NCBI GenBank assembly: GCA_911728455.2
Contig: OU452223.1
Span: 8,826,174 to 8,890,173, forward strand
DNA from: Marthasterias glacialis
Taxonomy: Eukaryota > Echinodermata > Asteroidea > Forcipulatida > Asteriidae
DNA: 64,000 bases
Reading direction: 5' to 3'
In this document: piece by piece, positions 1 through 12,900 of the stretch
How the letters are laid out: each line of letters opens with the position of its first letter
Position numbering within the stretch: position 1 is the stretch's first letter
Notes under the pieces: generated by a model
What the model was told of the DNA's origin: nothing
What the model saw: only the letters and a program-made list of their open reading frames with translations
Databases searched by the model: none
Position numbers and translations under genes: made by a program

Positions 1-857
1 GTCTGGCATCAGTGCAAACCTAATGTGGTTTAGAGTCTTCATGGCGCTCTAGATGGGAATTTCAACGGATGGAGGTAAGGAGGTTTTGAGGACGCAGAGG
101 CATCCTGCAAATTCTGTTCCGAGAATTTTTTTTTTTTCAAGATGCACACACACAAAAGAAGAACATAAACTAACCTTGTTTTTTTTGTTCCTTACAATGT
201 TTTAAGAAAGAAAAAAAAAAAACTTAAACGGGGACTGGCTTTTGCTGTTTTTAAATCCAATCTGAAGAATCTGATCTCTTTGCATGATTCCTCCTTGAGG
301 GTTTTCGATTATGTATATATGTATAAATATATATGTATCAATCAAGATACAACTCTTGCTATTTAAGTGACACAAAGGTAAGGTAGTTGATGGCAGAGGA
401 ACAGCGAATAAGACAAAGGAAGAGAAAATTGAAGAAAGGACAAATGATCCCAGAGTCCCAGGCTGGCAGAGAAGACTGACGTGAGTGGGGACGAAGGAGG
501 TGAAATTACAACAGAAGAGAGTTAAAGATAAGGTGAGGGAAGATGGATGGGATGAGAGGAACATCTATCGGGAAGAAGAAAAAAGAATCAATAGAAGGAA
601 CATATGATGCAAGACGGAGAGGAATTCAGATGTCAGTTTTTGAGGAGAAAGTGGAAAGAGGATTAGGGGGTGGGGCGGAAAAGAGGTTCAAGACTCGGAG
701 CACAGATCCTAAAATGTATTGAACCAAAAGGTCAAAAGAAAAATAAGAAACATCTCGTCTTAAGCAAAAAAAAAACAGAAAAGAAAAGAAGATGGGGAAA
801 AATAGAGATGATAAGGATCATTGGAAGATATGGGTATTAATAAAAATCGTGTCTTAC
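1..857 (-). other. CELF1/2-like: CELF intron after exon 6 (partial)
   Basis: No exon recognised. From about 360 to 840 the plus strand is mostly A and G, so the transcript carries a long C/U-rich tract starting just after the exon 6 donor. Tracts of this kind can recruit PTB-type splicing repressors, but no function is shown here. Confidence 0.7.
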
Positions 858-986
858 CGCTAAGTACTGGCTACTGAGATTGTGTGCAAAACCGCTGTTC
901 AATGCCTGGTTCATGGATTGAATCCGTTTCTGCTCTTTCTCTCTTATTGTGTCAGCAAACTTCACCACCAGCTTTGAAGTGCAGCC
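858..986 (-). CDS. CELF1/2-like: CELF exon, end of RRM2 and start of linker
   Basis: 129 bases encoding residues 175-217. [13 protein letters not shown] is the last strand of RRM2; REKEQKR is the basic exit typical of CELF1/2. The remaining 22 residues, ending LSSQYLA, align in position with the vertebrate linker up to GPQYLA but lack its glutamine-rich part, so this exon is about eleven codons shorter than the human segment as I remember it. Acceptor TTTTCTAG, donor GCG|GTAAGA, phase 0. The next exon lies outside the window. Confidence 0.95.
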
Positions 987-3900
987 CTAGAAAATTAAAA
1001 ACAAACAGGATTGCTTCGGGGATGACATAATAAATAGGACTGGGGCCCCCACAAAGTCAACCAGACGGATACTGTGGACATTCCGTGATATATCTTCCAT
1101 ATAAACAAAAGAAATTGAAAAAAAAAAAAAAAAAATCCTTGAATATAATTGAATAGAAACACTCATGTCAATAGCCTAAATTAATAACATTATTGGCAAC
1201 TGCTATGAATCTCTGCCAGCCTTGTATGCACACGGGGGTGCCCCACCTGCTTTCCCATTCGTCTTTACATAATTCCACAATGAATTGATCTGCACTGCAC
1301 TGTCAGACTCTGCTTTCATGATTACACACAAAGTCTGGAACTCTATCTGGTAACTCATAATCCAAATTCAGGGCACACCGTGTCTAAGAAGGGGGGAAAA
1401 AACCCAGAAAAAACACACACTTTTGCGACCCAATTGCGCATCCACTTTATTAAATGTACATGTCCTCCCTCATAAATCATACCAATCAATTGGGTTATTT
1501 AAATTACAAGAGTGCACTTATTAGACGCAATTTGGTTTCTCTCCAAGACTGGAGAGGAGAAAAAAAAGATCTCTGCCTCAAATTTGCACCAAACTTGAAA
1601 GATTCCGACATGTTCCGTCAGTGTTTACCCGAACCCAGACGCTGTAGTGTGCAATAGGAATTAAGAAACAGTGGAAATCTTTCCAAAATAAAGTACAAAA
1701 CAGATACAAAAATAGTCCGATACCTTTATTTTGTCAATATTTTGAACCACAAAAATAGTGCTCTCTTTTGAAATGAATGCAGTGTAATTTTGTCTTTTTG
1801 TGTAACTTGTGTCATTTTGTGTTTTAGGATGCTTTTTGGGGGTCTGTAACTATTTTTAATCAGTATTTGTGTTTACATTTCATTGTTTCTAAAATGAAGC
1901 AATTGAGCCCGGGGCTACAAATACATTTTTTTTTTTTAAACCAAAATATAATAATCATAATAATCAAATCTGTCAACTCGTTAAAATAAAGTAGGGGGAA
2001 AGAGAAAAATAAATCATGGATTACATATATCCGGCCTAAAGTAGACCATGGTAAGAAAAAGTGACACTGATAGGCCCTATATCATTACAACACTAGTTGA
2101 TAATGACAAGTAGTATCGGGAAATAATATGTACCTGAGAAGACTTGACACCATTTTTAAGCCGTTGACATTCTTGACATGAAAAGAGTAAGTTATGTGCC
2201 TTCATGTGGTCTACAGCATTTTGAAAGAGGGCTGCCACAATACGACCGACCGCTGTAGATTGACAGCACCTTCGGACCTGAGCTGGTCACACGATACTTT
2301 TAAACTTTCCGCACATTACTCTGACAGACGATGAGGGAAAGTAGGCTACTGGCTCTAGATTTTCACTCTTTTTTTCTCTTTTTTTTTTTTTTTTTACGAG
2401 TGAGAGGATACATGGAGAGTGATTTACATTTTTGTAATTTAGCATCAGTAATAGGACACTAGTTCTTAAGATTTTGTGAAAATGGATGTTTTGCATCTGT
2501 TTTCAGCCGAATAAAACTAGCTCATTGACACTCTTCTGTAACCACCCATAATCCTCCCAAACCTATCTCATCATTAGGCGTGTATGTAATGGATTTGGTA
2601 CTGTAGGCCTATCCCCCCTCCCCCCAACATTAGGGTGTTGAGTTACCACACAGTAGAGTATTTTGAAGGGTTAGAGACGGCTCCCGACCAGGATACCTCA
2701 GGAAATGAGGTTGATGGAGACGTCATCTTAATGTACACTCTGGGTTGACCAAAGAAATAGGACTGAGAATGCCTTGTGTGTAGTTATCCGTATGTACAAT
2801 GTAGCTTCTTTGAAGTCATTTTAATAACTGTATGGCAACGTTTCAACTTTCCCATAGCTTAATCTGGTTAATGTTGCCATACGTGCGTGTCATACGGTAT
2901 TGATACTCTATGTCCACAGCCGACATAGAAGGCATTGACAGCGACCACAGACGACAACTGAGCTCAACTTTTTATGTGCTCTGTTTCTACGGGGTTAACC
3001 CACCCTTGTTAATTATTATATAACACCCAAGTAGCTCCTTGTCATTTGATTGGAGGATTGGAGGTCACACGGCATTCGTAAGTCGCACCCGTTTCATGGC
3101 CTACGTCATTAAGCGTGCATTTTGGTACTATTCACCGTGCATTCTTCGTTCCATCCTTTTTGCGCTATTGCACGCTAAACCACACAATGCGCATGTACAT
3201 GTTATACGCAACAGAATAAAACGCCCTCATTTTAGAGTGGATTCCAGAATACAATCTCGTACATGTTGTTGATTGTTTTTTCCTTCCAAATGACCAAGAT
3301 CTACTTGGATGTTATATAAAACAAATAATGAATATTTTGCATTCGTGCTATGGAGAGAATACTTTCAATTGTTGAAAGATGGAATGTTCCACTACCTCGG
3401 CTTCGCCTCCTTGAATGGAACATTCCATGTTTCAACTCATGAAAATAGTATCACCATTGCACTCATAAACATTCATTATTGGTATACCAGACATAGTTTT
3501 GGCTCATCTTATTTGCAGAATCAATTCTACCATCCTGAATCCATCATCATCCAACAACACCACCACCACCACAACCAGCGACCTCAGATACAAATAATAT
3601 GCCTCACTTCATTGCCAAGCCTGGTTGGTTGTGCTGGATTTTACCGATTCTATAAAGTTTGAGCAAAACCTGCTGCTGGAGGGATTTATAACCGCTAGAG
3701 TAACAGAATCAATCCATTTTTGAGAAAACTTTTACAGCCTGACATCATTTCTGTACAAAAAACAGTCAGGTGAATATCAGACCTGCAGTTGATCAATGCC
3801 GGCAATCCAGATCAACTGAGTGTATCAGGAAAGAACAAAATGATTTTAAAATTTGCCAGCACCGATATTATACACACAGTGTTTCTAGTTAACAAATCCA

Positions 3901-6900
3901 CAGACACCCCGGGTGGGATTCGAACTCACTACCTTTCGCATTCTCGAGCAATAACACAAACTGAAATATTCAAACTTTTAATTGGTTTGCGTCTTGATTT
4001 TTTAAAATTAATTATAGATACATATTGCAAAGGATTTTATCAAACATTTTGCCAACTAGATAATAAGTTAAATGCCGGATGGGCAAGGTGTCATACCTCC
4101 ATTGTCGTCGACTGGTGTAGTGCTGCAATAGCATTGAGGGCGCTCTGTCTTGTTGAAAATGTTACGAAGGCACAGCTTGCTAAAGGAGTTTGAAGGAAAA
4201 ACAGAAACGGAAAATGAACCAAACTTGCAGCCAATCTCAAGAATTAATTGGACAGTTTGCACACACATCTTTCATGACCGTGCATTATTTCCTAACACGA
4301 TTCAATTCTCTTATAATGATAATCATAATATTAAAAGGCATTTATATGGCGCTTTATGTAAATATACTTCAAAGCTCCTCACAGTAACACTATTAAACCT
4401 AGGCAATAATGACACTTAACAAATAAAAAAGGTACTTAAAGTGTACAGAGAACAACCCAAGCACATTAACACGGAAGCAAATAAAAACAAAAGTTAAAAT
4501 GCAAGAAGAAAACAAAACTTAATCTAGAAAAAAAAACCCTTAAAAAGCCAAAACGAAGCATTGAAAACAACAATAATAAACTACAAGGACTATAAAAAGT
4601 AATACGTAAAATGCAACACGGAACAACAAGCCGAGAAAAAGCAAAACCCTGGCCACTAATAAAAAGAAAATGTAATAAATAAATGTGCCGTCAAAACCAG
4701 CAAAAAGTAAGTTGAAGTAACTGTAAGTACATGAAGTACCATAAAACGCAAACCATAATGAAATACAAAAATACCAAGCTACAAAAACCAATAGTAAAAT
4801 GTTTTATTTTTTTATTTTTTTTTTTTTAAATGCAGGCATTTGTAAAACAAATTATGGAAGGCACTCAAAAAGTACACAGAATAAATAATTTCAGTCGAAA
4901 CCAAGCGAGTCTGGAGGAGTCTTATGAAACACTTCGAACACAATTTCACCTTTTTCTGTTCCCGAAAAGAATTCTTTTCAGTTCCTGAAAAGAAGCTTCT
5001 TCTTCTCTATCAATCTAATCAATGCTTGCGGGAGCTGTTTGACAAGCCACCGTTTCAGTGTTCATAATTTGAAGTTGACATAAATTTCTAGGTCAAATAT
5101 ACAAGATGAAATGGCTTATCAATATGCCGATGAGAAACAATGTAGGGAACAACAAGTTCTCAAGGAAATATTAAAGCATTGAAATGTCATCGATCAGCAA
5201 AAATTAATTGAAACCGCTCTCCAAAACAGCCAAACCTCAAGGAGGTAAACACTCCAAAGAGAGCAGGGGGGGGGGGGAAGGGGGCTCACCTTTGCTCTTT
5301 TCACTTTCCCGCAATATATGACATTCCTCGATTGTGCCGTATGCTGAGAACATTACCCTGATGTCATTCTCTGTTGCGTTCTTTGATACCATACCAACAA
5401 ACAGCTTTCTGTCTTCTACTGCGGAGCAAGAGAAGTTTGCTTAGATGATTATTGGAGATAACCGGGGGGGGGGGGGGGGGGGGGGGGGGAATGGATGGAT
5501 GTTGGAGATGAAGCACTTTAAATGAGATACAGATTGTTCAAACTGGGAGGAAACAACAAATCCAGAAATAAATTTTGCAAACAGAAGAATGACAGATTGG
5601 TCTGCGCAGAATTCATAATGTATTTAATCACCTTGCACAGCTGTAGTGGCAGAACCAGACATTATTTCATTTTGTTGGGCAAGCAGGGACAAAGACATAA
5701 TTTGGGGCCGGGGGAGGGGGGCTATTTAATATATTGAACCATTTATTTTTTTTGCATTTTTTCAATCTCACTGGGGGGCCCCCCCCCCCCCCCCCTCCTT
5801 ACACCACTGCACAACTACCAAAACTGAGGTCTGCAAATGTAACACACACATACACATATATGCATATAATACAGTTGTCATAATACAATGAGATGGCATT
5901 TTTGGGTCTAGGTAATGGCACTTTATGAGACTGTTGCGTCACATCACATGCAAGGGGGGTCTATGGGAGGAACACTGAAGAGAAATCTTAAGACAAGGGA
6001 GGGTTTCAGAACTGTTTCTCTCACACAGTTGACATCAACAAAAACCCTGAAAATCAAATTGGAAAAAAAAACATTTAAAAGTTTTAATTTTTTAAAATAA
6101 TACAACCTTTTTTTTTAAATAATACATCATGAATATGTACCCTTTTGTCATTGATAGGCAAATTTAAATAATACTAAATTCATTTTCCAAATCTGGAGGG
6201 GAAAAAACCTTTAAAACCTCACAGATTTTTCTTTTAACATAAAAAATAAAAGTGACTTAAATGGTAAAAAGTTGAACTCTATAAACACATAATCATAGGA
6301 ATCCTCACTTTTGTGACATGACAATTTACTGTATACATTTCTGTATGAAACAGCCATAAAAAAAAGATACATTGTCATGCCAAGAAAAAAGCATCAGGAT
6401 AACAAGAATGAGAACACAAAGATAAAAGCACTGGGATATAAGAATGAAGACACAATATGCACAAATAACAAGAATTGCAATGAGGGAATGGCAACAAGCA
6501 AGAGGAGTATGACATTCCTGTAATACACACATAAATACTGGAGAAGTTGTCCTTGCTACTTTAAGTGAGAAAACAGACATGGGAAAAATGACTGTGTCTC
6601 CACAGTGTCAATAAAATAGATACCATTTCAACCATGACATTTCATAACGTACTCCCCATTCAAAATGTCAATTTCTCCCATCAAGCTTTTAAATCCTATA
6701 ACACTATTCTCATGACGATATTAAGAAAATATTCATATGGCAATATTTCCCTCTTTCTTCGGGTTAAACTGCTTACAAAGGACCCCTTCTGGGCTCTGGA
6801 TAAATTAGTTGTTTTAGTAAAATGTCAGTTTTGACTTTGAATGGCTGCCGTGGGGAAGGGGCTAAATGTCACGTATACCTACCGTTTCTAGATTCACTAT

Positions 6901-9900
6901 CTGCCGGTCTCATCTGAATTGGGTTCTTCATCTGAAGAAGAAAAAAAAAGACGGATAAAGAGAAAACAGAAAAACCAATCAATTTTTATTGATCACCGAC
7001 TGCTTTACAAAGACCTCTGCAATCTACCCCTTTGGTTCTGAAGCTGAGAGCCTAAACATTGTGGCCCACAGCCGGAGGCAAATCCGAAATGGGTTTTTCC
7101 TAATGGAGAAATCTGACTCAGTGGTGTACTTTTCCTTCATGACTATTGCGTGAAAGTAATGACTTGGGGATTTGGTCTGTCTTTAAGATCGACTGCCATT
7201 GAAGCTTAATGGACTATAAATTAAAGATAAATGGGGTCCTCATGTGGTGGAGGTTTCCCAAAAGCTCTGTCAAGTTCTCTCACTCGTGTTCATTTGCTGG
7301 TTTCCCCGTAGAATGTAATTCTGTCAAAGATGCTGGGGTAGGGGCGGCAGGCTTCCCTGAAAATGTGTATACATATGTTAGGAATGACCGACAGAATGGA
7401 GATTACCCAGTGTGTCTGCAGCCGCTAAGTATTCATGTCTCCGTGATTTTTTACTGTTGATAATAAAGGGGAAAGAATGCGACAATTTTGCCTGGTGCAG
7501 TTAGCTAAATCAGCTCAGATTTCACATTTCTCATCACTTTTTCTGCAGCTGTGATCAATATATCTGAACAGAATGGAGGATGAAGGCTTGGAAAGGCCGC
7601 ACACTGCTTTAATGTGTAGACTACTACAATGTACTTGTTCTGTATATCACACAGTACCTATGTAAATACTACAGTATCTATATAATGTTGATTTTGTAAG
7701 AATGGGTCCAACTAATGCAACACCACGCTGTCTTCAAAATTGAAGACGGGAATAAAAAAAAGGGGGAATTTTTTTTTTTTTTTTACAACGATGAGCTTCG
7801 AGTGGCCGGGGACTTGTATGTCAACGTCGACTGGAAGTGGGTGAACGAATGCGACGTGTACTTATAGAGGAATGAAGCCCTCTGCTAATTATGGAGAAAG
7901 CGATCTTGGCAATGAAACTGGACACCGTCTTATTGACGCTAAACCAGGTTTTGATTACCCCCTATCAACAAGAAGTAACAGAGTAAATACCGAGAAGGGG
8001 AAACACTGCAAGCATTGAAATCACCTCAGGGGAACGACATGTACGCACAGGAAGTGGCTACTGTTTGATCGAGGGACTAATAATCATGGAATCTACATGT
8101 ATTTGCTTAAAATTCGAGAGCCCCATCAATTGGAAAGGTCAGCTTGGGTCACGGGGACTCCGAGTGGACACCAGGAAAGACTTCTCAATCGATTACTTGG
8201 GTACACCTTGAAGCCGCAATGTGTTCAGCAGTACGATTCAAAAGATTACTTTTGTGTTACAACCAAAAGGATAACTCCTCATATGAAGTAGACAGAGAGC
8301 CATGGCAAGCAGCCGATAAAGATGACCAGAGTAGCGAATGATCTACTTAACAACTCAATGAAATGGGCCTCAGGTTATCATGTAATCTTATCTCACCACG
8401 CACGCATGAACATTTGATGCCAGACTATGAAGTTTTAATGGATTTGTCTTAAGTCTCCTTATTGTTTTGCAATCACGCTCCGATGATAGGCCACTTTTTT
8501 CCCCCTTAAATTCTGAAATAAATCCATTTACAAAGTGGGATAGTTCCTATTTGCGGCTGTTGAAACCATCTGGTGAACTGTTTTCCCGAGAGCAGGATCG
8601 CACTAGCTGCACATCTGTCGGGGTTGGCGGGGGGGGGGGGGGGGGGGGGGAGAGAAACTATAAGGTCAAATGTCATCCAAACACTCACTGAATGAAAAGT
8701 GTGAAATTGAACACTGAGGCAAACACTGATCATCAATTCATGATGAAGATGACTTGAGATGATCCATGATAGCAGATTCATTCCAGCAGCCCAGGGTTAT
8801 GGGGCATCTCGCTCAGAATGACTCTGGCAGCATTTGCTAAGAGGCACCAGCGCCAAGACCAGGGAGGGCAGTGGAGGCCGTTGCCTCTGTGGCCTCTTAA
8901 GTAATTCCAGGGATGGAATAAGGATTGACATACATGACACAAGGAGTTACATTCACATGTAAATCATCATTACACACAGTATCCAAACAAAAATAAGACT
9001 TTCAGTTGTTTTCCTTGTACAGGCTTCTTGTTACCACTTCAGTCTCATCCATTGTCAGATAAAGGAATTATATTAGACAACTGCAATCACTTTTTTTTAA
9101 GCATGTTAACGTAAATTTTCTAACATTTCAAACTCTGGCAAATTTGTTCTTTTACACGTACTGTAATGAAAAAACAATGGAGAGATCAAGTGCCCCCCCC
9201 CCCCATTTTTTGAGGGGGGGGGGGTGGAGACCACTAAATGAAGCAATAATTTGTTTAACCTCAATTTTCAAAATCTAATGAGTATTGTTTCAAATTGAGG
9301 GGGGGGGGGGGAGCGGAAGGGAGCAGTAAATACACATTGTGAAAAATATTTTTGGACAGAAAGTTTAAGTCCGCTGATTTACAAGTCACATTGTACATAC
9401 AGTATGTCCTGGAAAGTGCATTTTGATCATGTACCACCGGTGTTCATTTAAAAAGTGAGGAACATTTGACTAATTTTTGTGTGTGTGTGTAGAATCACGC
9501 AAACAGTTGGTCCGCTGGGAGTGACAAGGTTTATGGAAACAGCAGGAGCATTATCTCAGGCCGGTCGGAGTTAGACAACAATATTTCCAGGCATATTACA
9601 GAGCGAGTCCTCTGTGGGATAAGGCCATGCAGACTCATTGTGACTTATTTTTGCAGCTTTGCAAAGCCGGACGTGGGACGCTTATTGAATGCATATAGAC
9701 ACAATCTGACATACGTCCCCCGATACCTAATGCAATTTTCTGTCACACAAATCTGAGGAAACAGATTCCTAGGTCTTCAGATCGGCCCAAATGCATCCAT
9801 CACTTTAGATTTACAAACTGCATGAATCAAACTCCACCATAACAAGATACCCCACAAACATGTTCTTAGGCCAAATTCACAAAATATCAAACTCATACAG

Positions 9901-12900
9901 AGATCGGCTAAACGTAACCATCTACCCATCCTCAAGAAAACGAATATCCAAAACGGATTTTTTTTTTTTCTTCTTCGTATTCAGTGTCCCGTCTCATTTC
10001 TCCTGCTGCGTGGGTGAACACTTGAGAAATCGCCAGGAAAATTTGTGTGAACGGCTGAAGTAGCACTCTAATAAAGTACAGGTTACCTCAATCAACTATT
10101 CATTATTAGGCAGGCAATCCAGTCAATCAAGTCATGTGTGATGTTACACCGACAGATACTAGCACGGCCGCATCCCGACCAGGTTTTTATTTTGCCACAT
10201 GTAATGCTATTTAAGAAGTCGGTGTTAACAGTGTTTCACTAAATATCATTATTCCATCATGGATTTAAGCCTGTGAGTGTGTAGCATGACTCGGTGGGTT
10301 AAGTTGAGTTAGGGGCGTATGGAATTTAATTGTGGGATGAGAAACAGCGACATATGAGCGTCACTGCCAGATGATAGGGAGCACTTCCTGTGACGTTACA
10401 ACCAGCCACACAAAAATAAATTAAATAGTTTTCAGCCAAATCCGGCGGCATGTACGTCACTCTATCCTGGTCTCTCACTCAAAAACACTGCAGCTCTCAA
10501 ATATTTGTAAATCGGTTGACAAAAGAACTGGGTTTTTTTGTACAATGCGAGGGCACAAAATCCAATCGAAGAGACAGAGTGAGAGAGAGAGACAAAGTTC
10601 AGTAGAGGAGTGACATCATCGTGGTTTGTGTGCTGGACCGTACAGCTGGAACCGAATAATTTTTCTGGACAAGTTTAGGAACTAACACAGACGGCTGTAC
10701 CACAACATGAACATGTATGAGAGGGAAGCAACATTGAAATATTAACAACTTTGAATCTACACAATATTTTTGTTTATTTATTTACTATTATTATTATTAT
10801 TATTATTTTTTTTTTTGGGGGGCCTCTTATTTAAAAGATTAATGCTTTTAGTAAACACTTTATTAACACTAACGTAAACAAACATACAATTTTAACTAAA
10901 CACTGACGAAAAGCCTTTTTCAAAATCAACAGCCATCTTGATCTTCCATTTCTACCGCTGATCTATTTTTTAATACACTATGTAGATCAGCAGTCATTTG
11001 CACATTAATGTAAGGCTTGACGCCGTAGAAATGGTCACATGATCAAATTGAGGTCAGGGGCACTGAACCACAAGGTCAGGGGGAACTGACCAAGATGGCT
11101 GTAATGCTGTGGGTTTTTTTTACTTACAAGGGGCATCCTGTGGACATTATGTAGCTTTTTCTGTGCTTCTATGGCGGCTTGACGTGTGTAGTAAGTCACA
11201 AAACAACAACCTGAAACATATACAAAAACAACAACAAAATCTTCTTTAAATGACATAGCAATAACGGCACGTGCGCACATCAACAGAAATAACATTGTGA
11301 ACACATTGACATTTCAGGATGGAAGCAGACAGTGTAGCACTTTTCCAATGGGGGCTTTTGCACCTGACTAACATGAAATAGTTGACATTGTATGGAAGCG
11401 CTTTAGAGATCCACAGCTGACCTTCCGTTCATTTAATGATAATAAAAATGACATCTGTTGGGATCTTCTTGGATCTCATCTTCTCGTCGCCCAAACTGGT
11501 AAACACATCAATACATGACTTCTGTCTTTAAAGGGATAGTACAACTTTAAATTAATGCTAAGACTAAAAAGTATTCAACATGGGTTTGTCCCCGGTAACA
11601 ATACTGCCTTAATCAACCTGAAAATGGAGCCCACTTGCACAATTATACAAAGTACCTGTTAATCAAAGTTTGTTGAAACATTCAATGTCAGTTATCTTAA
11701 TCTGATCAGCTTTTTTTAAAAACTACATATGACCTGAAGGGAAGGACTCTGATGGCCTTGTAGAAAAAGTGTTGGAAAGAAAAAGGGCTTATTTTATCAG
11801 AAACTTCCCAGTCATTAGCACCAGGAGCCACTCTGAATTGTATAGATTTCATCTTGAGCTGGTGCGATGTCAAGCACGGTTGATTTGGCTCATCAGTTCG
11901 AACTCATCTCCCCACCTCCCCCTCCAAAAAAAAAGAAAAAAAAAGGGGGGGGGGGAAGGCAAAACCAGAGAAGAATATTTGGGAGGTATCTATTATTTTT
12001 TTTTTTAAACATTTAACAAGATGACTGGACATTCACTAGATGAGGATGCTTCAAAGACGAGTTATCTACACAGTGTTTTCTTCAATTAACTCTCCAGCCT
12101 GTCGGTGGCAGAGGACACTGCAAACACTTCAAACCAGGGGAGTTTGGGTTCCACGCGTAAGGATAGCCCATCCAGCCACTTTTGCTAATTGAGTCTGTCA
12201 GCTTAACCATAACAAGCTTACACAAGAACCTGTGAAGGGACACACTTTACTAGGGAGGCAGGTTCTGCAGAAGGGAGGGATGAGTCGGTAATATGAAACT
12301 GTTAAATAACAGTCTCATACAGATCTTGATCAATAGTTTTGTTAAAGGGCTTACATACACATGTTCACAGAAATGGTTTTTTTTCTTTTTTTTCAGGGAT
12401 TGTCAGTAGCTCTTTGATCCAGAGTCTGAATTTTTTTTGCATAGAGCTTAATGTGCATGCTGATTTACACATACATACATTACATAATACTATTGTGCAT
12501 AGTGCAACATTCGCACTGAATCCAATGTTGCAGTTAATACATGTTAATACTACAATACATGTTTGATCTACACACCTGTTCTTTAAACTATCAGCGTTTT
12601 ATTTTTCTTCTTCTACTCCACAGCTTTGGCATCCTTCATTTTGGCAGCCAAATTGAGCAAGATCAGTAAAACAATTCAGAAAATGCTTGCCACGAAACGC
12701 ATCGACCATGTTTTGATGACTGCACAACGCACTGCTGTCACGTCTGTGTACAAACAACACACACACACACAGCGCACATACCCGGCTTGATGGCCAAGCA
12801 ATGGGCTAGTCTTTGTAATATCTGGCTACTTGCATGAAATGCAAGAACAATCAAATGCTAGAGGGCGCTTCAGAAACAATTAAATAATGGGAGTAATACA

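Larger units (their letters stand above)
987..4096 (-). other. CELF1/2-like: CELF intron 5
   Basis: 3,110 bases between exons 5 and 6. Holds a dispersed repeat (2751-2975), a foldback element (3315-3495), a SINE fragment (3899-3960) and a possible in-frame cassette exon (2134-2277). The rest shows only A and T runs. Confidence 0.85.

Noticed and set aside
4158..4176. Splice acceptor at CAAG, four bases after TAG, for CELF exon 5
   Set aside because: It would leave the exon out of frame with exon 4, so it cannot give a CELF protein.
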